Below are positions 37,902 through 46,738 of a stretch of DNA of 64,000 nt, piece after piece. A program made the translations under genes and the position numbers. Source of the DNA: Pseudomonas vlassakiae (GTDB lineage Bacteria; Pseudomonadota; Gammaproteobacteria; Pseudomonadales; Pseudomonadaceae); assembly GCF_014269035.2 (NCBI RefSeq), contig NZ_JABWRP020000008.1, forward strand, positions 124,001 to 188,000, given 5' to 3'. Numbering within the stretch: the stretch's first letter is position 1; the number at the start of each line of letters is the position of its first letter. Under the pieces are notes generated by a model. It worked only from the letters and a program-made list of their open reading frames with translations, was not told the origin of the DNA and ran no database searches.

Positions 37902-40151
37902 TCAGCTGAAGGTGTGGCGGCTAAGCGGCAGGCTACGCACGCGCTGGCCGGTGAGCTGCGCCACGGCGTTGGCCACGGCAGGCGCTACCGCGGGCAACGG
38001 CGGCTCGCCGATACCGCCCATCTTCGCCCCGCTCTCGACGATGCGCACATGCACCCGGGCCATGCGCGAGGGCGGCAGGATCGGGTACAGGTCATAGTTG
38101 CGCGCGCGCGGCTTGCCGTCGATGAACACCGCTTCTTCCACCAATGTCTGCGACAGGCCCAGGGCTACCGCACCGTTGACCTGATGCTCGATGATCGCCG
38201 GGTTGACGATGCTGCCAGGATCGATCGCCTGCCAGATGTCGTGCACTTTGACCTGGCCATTGTCGATCGACACTTCGGCGATTGCCGCGGCCTCGGAGCC
38301 GAACGGCGAGGCCATGGCAATGCCCCGGGCGCGCTTGCTGCCGTCTTCTGCGGTGAACGGCCCGCGCTTCCAGCCGCCAGACAACTCGGCCACCGCATGC
38401 AGCAGGTTGGTCAGGCGCTGATTGTCACGCAGCAGGTGCAGGCGCAGTTCGTAGGGGTCCTTGCCACCCTTGTCGGCCAGCTCGTCAAGGAACGACTCAT
38501 AGAAGAAGTCGTTCAGCGAATTGCCTACCGAGCGCCAGTAGCCAAGCATGGCCGGGCCTTTGACGTAGATCTGGGCGATGCGTTTGTTGGCTATGGCGTA
38601 GGACTTGCCCGACAGCCCCTCGAGCGCCGTGGGGTCGATCTTGTCGCCTTGCTTGCCGGCCAGGGCTTCGGTCGGGCCTTCGGTGGCGCTTACCGCTTCG
38701 ATGGCCACCGGCAGGCCGTCGGCATCCAGCCCGGCGCGGAACTTGACCACCGCGACGGGGCGCAGCACGTCGCGCAGGAACTCCTCTTCGCGGCTCCAGA
38801 TCAGCTTGACCGGGCGGCCGACGGCCTTGGCCAGGGCGATGGCCTGGGGATACGGGTTGGCCGAGTCATAGAGGAAATGGCGGCCGAAGAAGCCGCCGAG
38901 CAGCGGCGAGTGCAGGGTGATTTGCGCGGCGTCCAGGCCGGTGCGCCTGGCGATGTCGTCGCGGAACATGTCTGGCGCCTGGTTGGGCAGCCAGACCTCC
39001 AGGGTGCCGTCCGGGTTGAAGCGAGCGAGGGCAGACGGCGGCTCCAGCTGGGCATGGTTGAGGTACTGGTTGTGGTAGCTGGCCTCGACCTTGGTCTTGG
39101 CATTGGCCAGGGCACCGGCGATGTCGCCTTGGTTTTCTTCGTCGCGGGCCGGCCCTTCAACGCTGGCCAGGTGCTCGCGCCAGCCGTCGCTGGAAAAATC
39201 TGCCGGCATCGGCCGGACCTTGCTGTCGGCGCCCGGTTCTTTCCAGTCCACCTGGATCGCTTCCACTGCGCGCTTGGCGTGCCACCAGCGTTCGGCTACC
39301 ACGGCCACCGCGCCCGGCAACTGATGCACCGAGTGCACCCCTTTCATGCCCTTGACCTGCTCCTCGTTGCGCAGGCTGCCCACGGTCATGCCCAGGCGGG
39401 GCGCGTGCTGCACGGCGGCGTGGAGCATGCCGTCGACCTTGAGGTCGATGCAGTATTGGGCCCTGCCGGTGGATTTGTCATAGGCGTCCAGGCGCCGCAC
39501 CGGTTTGCCGATCCAGCGGAACTGGCTGGGGTCGCGCAGCTTGATGCTGGCAGGGTCCGGTACTGGCAGGTCCATGGCACGGCTGGCCAGCTCGCCATAG
39601 GCCAGCGAACGGCCCGAGGCGGCGTGAATGACCTTGCCAGGCTCGGTGGACAGCTCGCCGACCGGTACCCCCCATTGTTCGGCCGCTGCCTGCAGCAACA
39701 TGGCACGGGCCAGGCCGCCGAGGCGGCGCATGGTCGGGTAGCTCATGCGCACCGACATGCTGCCACCGGTAATGCGCATGCCGTTCTCCATCACCACGTA
39801 GGCTTCACCGGGCGGCGCGCTTTCCACCAGGAAGCTGGCGGGGTCGACGTCGAGTTCTTCACCGACGATCTGGGCCATGGCCGTGAACGGGCCTTGGCCA
39901 CCTTCCATGAACGGGCTGAGCAGGCGCACCGTGCCGTCCGGGCGGATCTCCAGAAATGCCGGCACCTGGGTGCCGCGCTCAGGGGTGGCTGCCGCCGCTG
40001 CCTGCGCGCGGGGCGCGCCCATCGGCAGGCCGAAACCCAGCACCAGGGCACCGACCGCGGTGCTGGCCAGAAAGCGTCGGCGCGACAGGTTGACGGTTTC
40101 GCCCAGTTGCAGCCTGAGCAGTTCTGCGGGGGTGTCGACGGGCGTGTTCAT
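37902..40151 (-). CDS. Molybdopterin-binding large subunit of a periplasmic hydroxylase (IorB/aldehyde oxidase-like)
   Basis: A 749-residue protein with a twin-arginine signal (NLSRRRFLASTAVGALVLG) for folded export. The body belongs to the xanthine dehydrogenase/isoquinoline oxidoreductase beta family (PFMEGGQGPFTAMAQIVGEEL, GFFGRHFLYDSANPYPQA, GEPPLPAVAPAVANAV). It lacks its own FAD subunit, and electrons should leave through the 2Fe-2S subunit and cytochrome. The ATG at 40151 overlaps the stop of the small subunit by one base. The substrate (N-heterocycle or aldehyde) is not predictable. Confidence 0.9.
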   Translation of the reverse strand: MNTPVDTPAELLRLQLGETVNLSRRRFLASTAVGALVLGFGLPMGAPRAQAAAAATPERGTQVPAFLEIRPDGTVRLLSPFMEGGQGPFTAMAQIVGEELDVDPASFLVESAPPGEAYVVMENGMRITGGSMSVRMSYPTMRRLGGLARAMLLQAAAEQWGVPVGELSTEPGKVIHAASGRSLAYGELASRAMDLPVPDPASIKLRDPSQFRWIGKPVRRLDAYDKSTGRAQYCIDLKVDGMLHAAVQHAPRLGMTVGSLRNEEQVKGMKGVHSVHQLPGAVAVVAERWWHAKRAVEAIQVDWKEPGADSKVRPMPADFSSDGWREHLASVEGPARDEENQGDIAGALANAKTKVEASYHNQYLNHAQLEPPSALARFNPDGTLEVWLPNQAPDMFRDDIARRTGLDAAQITLHSPLLGGFFGRHFLYDSANPYPQAIALAKAVGRPVKLIWSREEEFLRDVLRPVAVVKFRAGLDADGLPVAIEAVSATEGPTEALAGKQGDKIDPTALEGLSGKSYAIANKRIAQIYVKGPAMLGYWRSVGNSLNDFFYESFLDELADKGGKDPYELRLHLLRDNQRLTNLLHAVAELSGGWKRGPFTAEDGSKRARGIAMASPFGSEAAAIAEVSIDNGQVKVHDIWQAIDPGSIVNPAIIEHQVNGAVALGLSQTLVEEAVFIDGKPRARNYDLYPILPPSRMARVHVRIVESGAKMGGIGEPPLPAVAPAVANAVAQLTGQRVRSLPLSRHTFS

Positions 40152-40606
40152 CAGGCCTGCTCCCCTTGGGCCAGCGCATGCACGGCGGCATGGATGGCGT
40201 TGTAGGTGCCGCAGCGGCAAAGGTTGACCATCGCCGCGCTGATCTGTTCATCGCTGGGCTTGGGGGTGTGCTTGAGCAGCGCCGTGGCCGCCATCACCTG
40301 GCCGGACTGGCAGTAGCCGCATTGGGCCACCTGGTGCTCGACCCAGGCCGCCACCACACGCTTGCCCACCGCGTCGGCCTCGACCGCTTCGATGGTGGTC
40401 ACCTCCCGCCCGACCACGCCGGCCACGGGAGTGACGCAGGCGCGTACGACATTGCCATCCACCAGCACCGAGCAGGCGCCGCACTGGGCCAGGCCACAGC
40501 CATACTTGGTGCCGGTCATGCCCAGGTCGTCACGCAGCACCCACAGCAGGGGCGTGTCGGCATCGGCGTCGACCTGGTAGGTCTTCTGGTTGATATGAAG
40601 TTCCAT
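40151..40606 (-). CDS. 2Fe-2S small subunit of the molybdenum hydroxylase (IorA-like)
   Basis: A 151-residue protein with two [2Fe-2S] sites: a plant-type ferredoxin site (CGLAQCGACSVLVDG with a later Cys at VVRACVTP) and a C-terminal site (CGYCQSGQ and LCRCGTY). This is the standard small subunit of the xanthine oxidase family. It lacks its own export signal and probably travels with the Tat-exported large subunit. It is the first gene of the unit. Confidence 0.93.
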   Translation of the reverse strand: MELHINQKTYQVDADADTPLLWVLRDDLGMTGTKYGCGLAQCGACSVLVDGNVVRACVTPVAGVVGREVTTIEAVEADAVGKRVVAAWVEHQVAQCGYCQSGQVMAATALLKHTPKPSDEQISAAMVNLCRCGTYNAIHAAVHALAQGEQA

Positions 40607-40868
40607 GGCTTACCTGCTGATCATCGGTTGATGGCGTTTTATTGTCTGCCGGGGAGTCCGTTGTTCCCCGATCCAGAAACGCTAGCACAGGGGGCCCCGC
40701 ACGGGGCCCGTGGCAGGCGCAGGTTCAGAGGATCAGGCAAGCAATCCGGCGGAATGCGCAAGCCAGCCCTGGCCACGGGGCAGCACAGACAAACAGGACT
40801 TCCGCGGCGAAAACCCGGATAATGCCGGCCAATTTCGTTTTGCACGCTTAAATCACGGTAATCCCCGC
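40607..40868. other. 262-base gap between divergent hydroxylase and YcaO genes
   Basis: The gap holds promoters for both directions. GGGCCCCG (40692-40699) and CGGGGCCC (40702-40709) form a GC-only hairpin with a two-base loop. No gene or known operator was recognised; the YcaO frame stays open upstream to 40710, but without family similarity. Confidence 0.4.
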
Positions 40869-43055
40869 ATGGAAATCAAGGTCAATTTTCTCGACAACCT
40901 TCGTCTTGAAGCCAAGTTCGACGACTTCACGGTGATCGCCGACCAGCCGATCCGCTACAAGGGCGACGGTTCGGCCCCGGGCCCGTTCGACTATTTCCTG
41001 GCCTCGTCGGCCCTGTGTGCGGCGTACTTCGTCAAGCTGTACTGCCAGACCCGCGATATCCCCACCGAGAATATCCGCCTGTCGCAGAACAACATCGTCG
41101 ACCCGGAGAACCGCTACAACCAGATCTTCAAGATCCAGGTCGAATTGCCCGAGGATATTTCCGAGAAAGACCGCCAGGGCATCCTGCGCTCCATCGACCG
41201 CTGCACCGTGAAGAAAGTGGTGCAGACCGGCCCCGAGTTCATCATCGAGGAAGTCGACAACCTCGACGCCGATGCCCAGGGCCTGCTGATGCCGGTGGCC
41301 GACACCACCACCTACATCCCCGGCAAGGACCTGCCGCTGGAGCAGACCATCGCCAACATGTCCGGCATCCTTGCCGGCCTGGGCATGAAGATCGAGATCG
41401 CCTCGTGGCGCAACATCGTGCCCAACGTCTGGTCGCTGCACGTGCGCGACGCGCAGTCGCCCATGTGCTTCACCAACGGCAAGGGTTCGACCAAGGAAGC
41501 CGCACTGGCTTCGGCGCTGGGTGAGTTCATCGAGCGGCTGAACTGCAACTTCTTCTACAACGACCAGTTCTGGGGCGAAGACATTGCCAACGCGCCGTTC
41601 GTACATTACCCGAACGAGCAGTGGTTCAAGCCAGGGCCGAAGGACGAACTGCCGGCCGGGATCCTCGACCAACACTGCCTGGCGATCTACAACGCGGACG
41701 GCGAATTGCGCGGTTCGCACCTGTACGACACCAACTCGGGCAACACCGAGCGCGGCATCTGCTCGCTGCCGTTCGTGCGCCAGTCCGATGGCCAGGTGGT
41801 GTACTTCCCGTCCAACCTGATCGAGAACCTGTTCCTCAGCAACGGCATGAGCGCCGGCAATACCCTGGCCGAAGCCCAGGTACAGTGCCTGTCGGAAATC
41901 TTCGAGCGCGCGGTGAAACGCGAAATCCTCGAAGGCGAGCTGGCCCTGCCGGATGTCCCCCAGGAGGTGCTGGCCAAGTACCCAGGCATTCTCGCCGGCA
42001 TCCAGGGCCTGGAAGAGCAGGGCTTCCCGGTGCTGGTCAAGGACGCCTCGCTGGGCGGTGAGTTCCCGGTGATGTGCGTGACCTTGATGAACCCGCGCAC
42101 GGGCGGCGTGTTCGCCTCGTTCGGCGCGCACCCAAGCTTTGAAGTGGCGCTGGAGCGCAGCCTCACCGAACTGTTGCAAGGCCGCAGCTTCGAGGGCCTC
42201 AACGACCTGCCGCAACCGACTTTCGAAAGCCATGCGCTGACCGAGCCGAACAACTTCGTCGAGCACTTCATCGACTCCAGCGGTGTGGTGTCGTGGCGTT
42301 TCTTCAGTGCCAAGGCCGATTTAGAGTTCGTCGAATGGGACTTCTCGGGCCAGGGCGAGGACTCCAACGCGCAGGAAGCCGCAACCCTGTTCGGCATCCT
42401 CGAAGACCTTGGCAAAGAGGTGTACATGGCCGTGTACGACAACCTTGGCGCCACGGCCTGCCGCATCCTGGTGCCGGGTTATTCCGAGATCTATCCGGTC
42501 GAAGACCTGATCTGGGACAACACCAACCGCGCCCTGGAGTTCCGTGCCGACATCCTCAACCTGCACAGCCTGGATGACCGCGCCCTGCGCGCGCTGCGCC
42601 GGCGCCTGGATAAATGTGAGGTGGATGACTACACCACGATCACCACCTTGATCGGCGTCGAGTTCGACGAGAACACGGTGTGGGGCCAACTGACCATCCT
42701 GGAGCTGAAACTGCTGATCTGCCTGGCGCTCAAGCGCTTCGAAGATGCCAAGGAGCTGGTCGAGGCGTTCTTGCAGTTCAACGACAACACCGTCGAGCGC
42801 GGCCTGTTCTACCAGGCGCTGAACGTGGTGCTGGAAGTGCAGCTGGATGATGAACTGCAACTGGCCGATTACGAGGCCAACTTCCGCCGCATGTTCGGCA
42901 ACCCGCGGATGGACGCGGTGCTGGGTTCGGTCGACGGTAGCGTGCGCTTCCATGGGCTGACCCCGACCAGCATGAAGCTTGAAGGGCTGGACCGCCATCT
43001 GCGGCTGATCGAGAGCTACAAGAAGCTGCATGCCGCGCGGGCCAGGTTTGCCTGA
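40869..43055 (+). CDS. OsmC-YcaO fusion protein
   Basis: A 728-residue protein. Residues about 1-145 form an OsmC-like domain (YKGDGSAPGPFDYFLASSALCAAYFVKLY). The rest is a full YcaO protein (NGKGSTKEAALASALGEFIERLNCNFFYND; SEIFERAVKREILEGE) with a C-terminal TPR-like region. The extra length over E. coli YcaO (586 residues) equals one OsmC domain. YcaO enzymes activate amides with ATP; E. coli YcaO aids RimO methylthiolation of ribosomal protein S12. No precursor-peptide gene is nearby, so a ribosomal role is more likely than RiPP synthesis. The ATG at 40869 starts the OsmC fold. Confidence 0.9.
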   Translation: MEIKVNFLDNLRLEAKFDDFTVIADQPIRYKGDGSAPGPFDYFLASSALCAAYFVKLYCQTRDIPTENIRLSQNNIVDPENRYNQIFKIQVELPEDISEKDRQGILRSIDRCTVKKVVQTGPEFIIEEVDNLDADAQGLLMPVADTTTYIPGKDLPLEQTIANMSGILAGLGMKIEIASWRNIVPNVWSLHVRDAQSPMCFTNGKGSTKEAALASALGEFIERLNCNFFYNDQFWGEDIANAPFVHYPNEQWFKPGPKDELPAGILDQHCLAIYNADGELRGSHLYDTNSGNTERGICSLPFVRQSDGQVVYFPSNLIENLFLSNGMSAGNTLAEAQVQCLSEIFERAVKREILEGELALPDVPQEVLAKYPGILAGIQGLEEQGFPVLVKDASLGGEFPVMCVTLMNPRTGGVFASFGAHPSFEVALERSLTELLQGRSFEGLNDLPQPTFESHALTEPNNFVEHFIDSSGVVSWRFFSAKADLEFVEWDFSGQGEDSNAQEAATLFGILEDLGKEVYMAVYDNLGATACRILVPGYSEIYPVEDLIWDNTNRALEFRADILNLHSLDDRALRALRRRLDKCEVDDYTTITTLIGVEFDENTVWGQLTILELKLLICLALKRFEDAKELVEAFLQFNDNTVERGLFYQALNVVLEVQLDDELQLADYEANFRRMFGNPRMDAVLGSVDGSVRFHGLTPTSMKLEGLDRHLRLIESYKKLHAARARFA

Positions 43056-43088
43056 CCGACCCCGGGGGGCGCAGCACCGGTGCAGGCG

Positions 43089-43388
43089 TCAGTTCTTGCA
43101 CTTGGCCAGCACCACTTGGCAGGTGTCAGGCGTACCGCCTGAGCGCCCCGCATAGCGGATGCAGTTGTTCAGCGACTTCTGCCGGGCAATGCCCAGTGTG
43201 TTGCCCCAGGCCAGGCCGCCTTCACCGCTGCTCGGAAGCGCCTTGGCGTAGCAGTTGGCGCCCGGCGCGGCGGCGTAATAGCGTGCCTTGCCGGTTTTGC
43301 TCGAACAGCCGGCATTGAGTGCCAGGCTGACGGCCAGCAAGGCATGCGCGGTCCAGTACGCGTACGGTCGTGTGTTGCGAGTCTTCAT
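43089..43388 (-). CDS. Small lipoprotein of unknown function
   Basis: A 99-residue protein with a signal peptide and lipobox LNAGC. Four cysteines follow in the mature part (ANCYAK, NNCIRY, DTCQVV, AKCKN), probably as two disulfide bonds. The start at 43388 was preferred to 43400 because it directly precedes the basic n-region. It converges with the YcaO gene, 33 bases apart. No family is recognised. Confidence 0.65.
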   Translation of the reverse strand: MKTRNTRPYAYWTAHALLAVSLALNAGCSSKTGKARYYAAAPGANCYAKALPSSGEGGLAWGNTLGIARQKSLNNCIRYAGRSGGTPDTCQVVLAKCKN

Positions 43389-43560
43389 GCTATCCCTCAT
43401 CCCGACGCATCAAGTCTTTCAGGATATTTCTCTCAAGCCAAGCGGTGAACTATCCGAACGTCAAGGTGATCCCTTCTTAAGCGCACCCTGCGCACGCCTG
43501 ATGGACCAGGCCCACGCGCCTGTCTGTCAGCCTTGGGTCACCGATGAATAAGGAGGCGCC

Positions 43561-43989
43561 GTGACCGCTACAGAGCAAACCCTCTACCGATGCACGCCCG
43601 GACCGCTGCATGCGATCCTGCTGGCTGGCACGGTCCCGCTGTTTCTCGGCGCGCTGCTGAGCGACATTGCCTACTTCAAGAGCTACCAGATCCAGTGGAG
43701 CAACTTCGCCGCCTGGCTGATTGCCGGTGGCTTGCTGTTTTGTGGGCTGACGTTGTTGTTCGCCCTGGCCAACCTGATCCGCGCCCCGCGCAAGGGCGGG
43801 CGGCCAACCCTGTACTTCCTGCTGTTGCTGGTGACCTGGGTGTTGGGACTGATCAACGCGTTCGAACATGCCAAGGATGCCTGGGCGGTCATGCCCGCGG
43901 GCCTGGTGCTGTCGGTGATCGTCACCTTGCTGGCCTGCGTGGCGGCATGGCTGGGCATGAGCGACCTGGGTTCGGGAGGTGAGGCATGA
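43561..43989 (+). CDS. DUF2231 membrane protein (GTG start)
   Basis: A 142-residue protein with four membrane spans, of the DUF2231 type (PLHAILLAGTVPLFLGALLSDIAYF). It begins with GTG, preceded by AAGGAGG seven bases upstream. Its stop overlaps the start of the sugar dehydrogenase gene by four bases, so the two are one unit. DUF2231 proteins often accompany cytochrome- or quinone-linked dehydrogenases and may tie the enzyme to the membrane. Confidence 0.82.
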   Translation: MTATEQTLYRCTPGPLHAILLAGTVPLFLGALLSDIAYFKSYQIQWSNFAAWLIAGGLLFCGLTLLFALANLIRAPRKGGRPTLYFLLLLVTWVLGLINAFEHAKDAWAVMPAGLVLSVIVTLLACVAAWLGMSDLGSGGEA

Positions 43990-45275
43990 AGCCGTTGCAT
44001 GGACTGTCGTTGTTGAGTGTGGCGGTGCTGTTGGCCGCCTGCGGGGGGGACGGTGAGCCGACCCAGGCACTGGGGCCTGACCCGAAACTGCCGGCCCCGG
44101 AGCGCGGCCTGCTGCCGAGCATGAAGATCGCACAACCGGCGCAGTGGGGGGATCAGAAACCCACCGTGCCTGAGGGCTATCGCATCACGGCCATCGCCAC
44201 GGGCCTGAACATCCCGCGCCAGAGCCTGGTGCTGCCCAATGGCGATATCCTGGTCGCCGAAGGGCGGGGCGGCAGTGCGGCCAAGCTCAAGCCCAAGGAC
44301 GTGATCGCCAGCCAGATCAAGGCCAAGGGCAATACCCAGGTGAAGGGCGGCAACCGCCTGACCTTGCTGCGTGACGTCGATGGTGATGGCAACTACGAGG
44401 TGCAGACGGTGTTCGCCGAAGGCCTCAACGCGCCCTACGGGCTGGCCTTTGCCGACGGCAAGCTGTACGTGGCCAACCAGGATGCGTTGGTGCGCTTCGA
44501 TTACCAGGACGGCCAGACCAAGGCCGGCGGCCCGCCGACCAAGGTCACCGACCTGCCGGCCGAGATCAACCACCACTGGACCAAGGCGCTGACGATCAGC
44601 CCCGATGGCCGCTACCTCTACGTGGGCATCGGCTCGAACAGCAACATCACCGAGCGTGGCATGGAAGTGGAGATCGACCGCGCCATGGTCTGGCAGATCG
44701 ACGCCGTGACCGGGGCGCACAGGCCTTATGCCACCGGTTTGCGCAACCCGACGGCGCTGACCATTCAGCCGGACACCGGGCAGTTGTGGACGGTAGTCAA
44801 CGAGCGTGACGAACTGGGGCCGGACCTGGTGCCGGACTACCTCACTTCGGTGCGTGAAGGTGGCTTCTATGGTTGGCCATACAGCTACTGGGGGCAGAAC
44901 GTCGATGAGCGGGTGAAGCCGCAGAACCCGGACAAGGTGGCGGCTGCCATCAAGCCGGATTACAGCCTGGGGTCGCATGTTGCCGCGCTGGGTGTGGACT
45001 TCTCCATCCCGGCCATGGGCGAGCGCTTTGCCGACGGGGTGTTCGTGGGCGAGCATGGCAGCTGGAATCGCCCCAACCCGGTGGGGTACAAAGTGATCTT
45101 CGTACCGTTCAAGGCGGGCAAACCGGCCGGTGAGCCGATCGACTTCGCCACAGGGTTCCGCGGGGAAGATGGCAAGACCCGTGGCCGGCCCGTGGGGGTT
45201 ACCGTGGACCCACGTGGCGCCCTGATCATCGCAGATGACCTTGCCAACACGGTGTGGAGGGTGACGCGCAACTGA
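43986..45275 (+). CDS. PQQ-type sugar (sorbosone) dehydrogenase lipoprotein
   Basis: A 429-residue lipoprotein (lipobox LAAC, VAVLLAACGG) with a six-bladed propeller. Conserved blocks include VPEGYRITAIATGLNIPRQSLVLPNGDILVAE, ATGLRNPTALTIQP, GGFYGWPYSYWG and GEHGSWNR. These match the L-sorbosone dehydrogenase / soluble glucose dehydrogenase family that uses pyrroloquinoline quinone. It is coupled to the upstream DUF2231 membrane protein. The sugar oxidised is not known. Confidence 0.88.
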   Translation: MKPLHGLSLLSVAVLLAACGGDGEPTQALGPDPKLPAPERGLLPSMKIAQPAQWGDQKPTVPEGYRITAIATGLNIPRQSLVLPNGDILVAEGRGGSAAKLKPKDVIASQIKAKGNTQVKGGNRLTLLRDVDGDGNYEVQTVFAEGLNAPYGLAFADGKLYVANQDALVRFDYQDGQTKAGGPPTKVTDLPAEINHHWTKALTISPDGRYLYVGIGSNSNITERGMEVEIDRAMVWQIDAVTGAHRPYATGLRNPTALTIQPDTGQLWTVVNERDELGPDLVPDYLTSVREGGFYGWPYSYWGQNVDERVKPQNPDKVAAAIKPDYSLGSHVAALGVDFSIPAMGERFADGVFVGEHGSWNRPNPVGYKVIFVPFKAGKPAGEPIDFATGFRGEDGKTRGRPVGVTVDPRGALIIADDLANTVWRVTRN

Positions 45276-45448
45276 TGTGGAGGCCCTGTCGGCTGGGGTA
45301 GCAGGTAGCTGCGGGTCCGTTGACACAACGGGGTTGACAGGTGTCGCGGGCGGGGCGTTTGCCTGCAGAGTGGCGAGCAATGGCTATGCTTGTGTGCGCG
45401 TAGCCATTGCACGCACAACCCCGGTCTCGATTACATGGAAGCAGGCCT

Positions 45449-46027
45449 ATGAATCCTATTTGCACCCTCGCTCGCGCTGTCGCCCTCGCCACCCTGATGT
45501 CCGCTGCCACCTTTACGGTGCAGGCTGCCGAGATTCCGATTGGCAGCGAGGCACTGGAAAGCCATGTCAAAACCCAAGTCACCGCCATCGACCTTGCCAA
45601 CCGCCAGGTCACGGTCAAAGGGCCGAACGACAAGGATGTGACCCTGCAACTGACGGAAAAGGCCAAGGCACTGCCTAACCTGAAGGTGGGTGACAACGTC
45701 GATATCTATGTCACCCGGGCCGTTGCCTATGTGCTCAATAGCGACGTGGGCGGCGCGCCCAAGGCCACTGAAGAATCCGGGGAAATCCGCGCCACCAAGG
45801 ACAACCCCAACCCCGGCGGCGAAGCGTTCCGCCAGGTCCGGGTGACCTCGCAGATCAAGAAGATCGACCTGAAGAAACATGAGGTCAGCCTGCTGCCGCC
45901 GGAAGGCAAGCTGCAGGTGGTCAAGGTCGAGAACCCTGACCTGCAGGCGCGCATGAAGAACCTCAAGGTCGGCCAGACCGTCGATGCGATCTACACCGAA
46001 GTGCTGCGGGTCGATACCTGGCGTTAA
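45449..46027 (+). CDS. Exported protein with two repeated domains
   Basis: A 192-residue protein with signal peptide (LARAVALATLMSAATFTVQA). The mature part repeats one domain: VKTQVTAIDLANRQVTVKGP with LKVGDNVDIYVTRAV, then VTSQIKKIDLKKHEVSLLPP with LKVGQTVDAIYTEVL. Each looks like a small beta-barrel. The gene starts 173 bases after the sugar dehydrogenase. No family is known to me; it may bind a ligand or protein in the periplasm. Confidence 0.7.
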   Translation: MNPICTLARAVALATLMSAATFTVQAAEIPIGSEALESHVKTQVTAIDLANRQVTVKGPNDKDVTLQLTEKAKALPNLKVGDNVDIYVTRAVAYVLNSDVGGAPKATEESGEIRATKDNPNPGGEAFRQVRVTSQIKKIDLKKHEVSLLPPEGKLQVVKVENPDLQARMKNLKVGQTVDAIYTEVLRVDTWR

Positions 46028-46056
46028 GGCAGGCTGTGAGGTCAGGGCCGCCTGCT

Positions 46057-46119
46057 CTGGCCTCTTCGCGGCTAATGCCGCTCCCTGTATGAGCGGCTTT
46101 AGCCGCGAAAGGGCCGGCA
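46057..46119. repeat. Inverted pair of REP elements
   Basis: Two adjacent opposite REP copies, 46057-46085 (TTCGCGGCTAATGCCGCTC core) and 46090-46119 (GAGCGGCTTTAGCCGCGAA core), just after the repeated-domain protein gene. Confidence 0.75.
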
Positions 46120-46231
46120 CTGAAAGCATGAATGCATGCATGACACGAATAGCCAACGTGCGCCTTTTCGATTTCCATCAGCGGTGTCTATTACCGATCA
46201 TGCGCTCATCCTGTTTCAGATGAGACTTTCC

Positions 46232-46738
46232 ATGTCGTACAAGGCCCTGATGTTTGCATTCCTCCCCGTGATGATGGCCCTTCTTGCGGGCTTCGTGCTG
46301 CCCTACCAGGCCGCCAGCAACGCGGCCGTCGGCCGTGCGCTGGGGCACTGGTTGTGGGGCGCCTTCACCTCATTGACGGTCAGTTCGGTGGTGGTCATCA
46401 CGGCGCTGCTGATCCTGCGGGTGCCCATGCCTGACCTGGGCAAGGCGTTGCAAGGCCCCTGGTGGCTGTGGATCGGTGGCGTGCTGGGTGCGCTGTATGT
46501 GGCCGGCGCGGCAGCATTGACACCGAAGCTGGGCACGGCGGGCTTTCTGGTGCTGGTAGTGGCGGGGCAGATCCTGACCTCGGTGATCGTCGATCACTTC
46601 GGCCTGATGGGGGTTGCCAGCAAGCCGGTGAACCTGGCCCGGGTTGCCGGTGTGCTGCTGATCCTTGGTGGCGTGTTGCTGGTGCAGGGCGGCTGGACCT
46701 CGACGCCAACGTCTGGCCAGGCGGTGGTCGAGCGCTGA
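46232..46738 (+). CDS. DMT-family transporter, YdcZ/DUF606 type
   Basis: A 168-residue inner-membrane protein with five spans of the DUF606 family (MMALLAGFVLPYQAASNAAVGRALG; QILTSVIVDHFGLMGVASKPVNLARVAGVLLILGGVLL in two blocks). Members act singly or as pairs and belong to the drug/metabolite transporter superfamily. The ATG at 46232 is the best placed; 46220 is an alternative. Its stop abuts the stop of the convergent LysR gene with no gap. Confidence 0.82.
   Translation: MSYKALMFAFLPVMMALLAGFVLPYQAASNAAVGRALGHWLWGAFTSLTVSSVVVITALLILRVPMPDLGKALQGPWWLWIGGVLGALYVAGAAALTPKLGTAGFLVLVVAGQILTSVIVDHFGLMGVASKPVNLARVAGVLLILGGVLLVQGGWTSTPTSGQAVVER

Noticed and set aside
36546..40205. A 1219-codon open frame on the plus strand
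   Set aside because: It is the mirror of the cytochrome and molybdenum hydroxylase genes on the minus strand, which have full family motifs. The plus-strand translation has no recognisable domain and results from high GC content.
40869..43055. YcaO protein considered as part of a RiPP gene cluster
   Set aside because: No precursor peptide, protease or exporter gene adjoins it, and its architecture follows the E. coli YcaO type.
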